A stretch of 64,000 nt of DNA from Bacteroidota bacterium (GTDB lineage: Bacteria > Bacteroidota > Bacteroidia > 2-12-FULL-35-15), in the NCBI GenBank assembly GCA_017303895.1, contig JAFLBF010000001.1, positions 558,001 to 622,000 of the forward strand. The letters are read 5' to 3'. The notes under the pieces are model-generated. The model searched no databases. It saw nothing but the letters and a program-made list of their open reading frames with translations, and had not been told where the DNA came from. Positions 63,611 through 64,000 of this stretch are shown here, piece after piece; position 1 is the first letter of the stretch, and every line of letters begins with the position of its first letter. The position numbers and the translations under genes were made by a program.

Positions 63611-63625
63611 AAGAGATTATTTACT

Positions 63626-63657
63626 GAAGGCTTCGCTTTGGCGAGGCCTTTTTTGTT
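63626..63657 (+). terminator. Rho-independent terminator, same sequence as the nuo terminator
   Basis: AAGGCTTCGC-tttg-GCGAGGCCTT followed by a five-T run, 15 bp after the stop of the T9SS propeller gene. The hairpin is identical to that at 60593-60623. Confidence 0.88.
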
Positions 63658-63706
63658 TTCCTTAGTGCCTTTGTGGTGAATATTTCCTCGTTCCCTCCAC
63701 AAACAC

Positions 63707-63714
63707 TATATTTG
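63707..63714 (+). promoter_or_regulatory. -7 box upstream of the symporter gene
   Basis: TATATTTG matches TAnnTTTG exactly and lies 60 bp before the symporter ATG. A -33 element is not clear (TTTC at 63683-63686 is about the right distance). Confidence 0.4.
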
Positions 63715-63733
63715 TTTCATAAAATCCTCATGC

Positions 63734-63751
63734 TCCCGATAGCTATCGGGA
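63734..63751. repeat. 18-bp perfect palindrome TCCCGATAGCTATCGGGA
   Basis: The sequence equals its own reverse complement over 18 bases and lies between the -7 box and the symporter start, so it would be in the 5' leader. From memory, this palindrome recurs in Bacteroidota intergenic DNA; only one copy was noticed in this window. Confidence 0.8.
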
Positions 63752-63774
63752 TTGCGGATAAAAAGCATAGAATT

Positions 63775-64000
63775 ATGAAATTCAAAAAGCCATCTCTTAT
63801 CGTTCAAATATTTCTTGGAATGTTCCTCGGTATTATCGTAGGTTATTTCTGGAAAGATTTTGCTCCTTCATTACACATACTGAGTGACATCTTCATGCGA
63901 CTGATCAAAATGATCATTGCACCATTAGTATTCTCGGTACTGGTAGTAGGTGTGGCTAAAGTGGGCGATTTTAAATCGGTGGGCCGTATCGGAATAAAAA
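63775..64000 (+). CDS. Dicarboxylate/amino acid:cation symporter, N-terminal part (window edge)
   Basis: The ATG at 63775 opens a frame that runs to the window end (75 codons). The translation MKFKKPSLIVQIFLGMFLG continues into a first membrane helix, then MRLIKMIIAPLVFSVLVVGV and KVGDFKSVGRIG. This is the conserved N-terminal region of DAACS family proteins (GltP/DctA), which import glutamate, aspartate or C4-dicarboxylates with Na+ or H+. The substrate site lies in the missing C-terminal half. Starts 118 bp after the terminator of the preceding gene, with its own -7 box. Confidence 0.9.
   Translation, partial: MKFKKPSLIVQIFLGMFLGIIVGYFWKDFAPSLHILSDIFMRLIKMIIAPLVFSVLVVGVAKVGDFKSVGRIGIK

Noticed and set aside
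1-64000. rRNA, tRNA or integron-like sites
   Set aside because: None recognised by eye in the intergenic spaces; nearly all sequence is occupied by protein genes with short gaps.

Overview
The window is chromosomal DNA of a Bacteroidota bacterium, probably Flavobacteriia-like; the genus cannot be fixed from the sequence. The evidence is the gliding lipoprotein GldH, several large secreted proteins with type IX secretion (T9SS) C-terminal sorting domains, Bacteroidota-type -7 boxes (TAnnTTTG), SPII lipoproteins with SC lipoboxes, a short NuoG and low GC content. No rRNA, tRNA, CRISPR array or transposase was seen.

Layout. (1) 1-1603, minus: N-terminal part of a large secreted SHIAGGD-type repeat protein, cut by the window edge. 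(2) 1788-13687, plus: a tightly packed run of holB, ricT (PSP1), gldH, a class A PBP and both subunits of a 3-oxoacid CoA-transferase, then two GT-C membrane glycosyltransferases and a DPM1-like GT2. A 23S-IVS-type four-helix-bundle gene sits between the two CoA-transferase subunits. (3) 13731-31369, mostly minus: a surface-glycan locus with three more GT-C-like membrane proteins, a STELLO-type glycosyltransferase, a second DPM1-like GT2, an AlgX/AlgJ-like protein, an AlgI-like MBOAT acyltransferase, a T9SS cargo protein, a GH16-like lipoprotein, two beta-sandwich lipoproteins and a fused two-domain ABC ATPase. (4) 31468-36475, minus: a lipoprotein, a PolB-like 3'-5' exonuclease, PhoH2, and a TPR sensor and SpoIIE-type phosphatase encoded as two genes in swapped order. 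(5) 36876-46539, plus: two giant T9SS proteins. (6) 46729-60573, plus: a complete 14-subunit nuo (complex I) operon interrupted by a small exported protein gene (between nuoA and nuoB) and a second four-helix-bundle gene (between nuoF and nuoG). (7) 60647-63610: another T9SS beta-propeller protein, then the start of a dicarboxylate/amino-acid:cation symporter.

The most striking signal is in regions 2-3. Four of the five GT-C membrane proteins end in a homologous beta-sandwich module of about 130-150 residues. Its marks are an E-[YF]-[SG] motif near the start and a closing [VYF]-[YFI]-x-W-N-x-x-K then I-D-D-[IL] strand. The same module occurs once in one lipoprotein and twice in another lipoprotein of the same locus. 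I infer a dedicated surface-glycan assembly system: DPM1-like GT2 enzymes charge a polyprenyl carrier, GT-C enzymes transfer the sugar outside the inner membrane, MBOAT and AlgX-like proteins O-acylate it, and the lipoproteins carry the same recognition module to the glycan.

Other points of interest are the permuted TPR/SpoIIE gene pair, two four-helix-bundle cassettes bounded by imperfect inverted repeats inside operons of multi-subunit enzymes, and a 288-bp near-identical block (sorting domain plus terminator) shared by the two adjacent giant T9SS genes.
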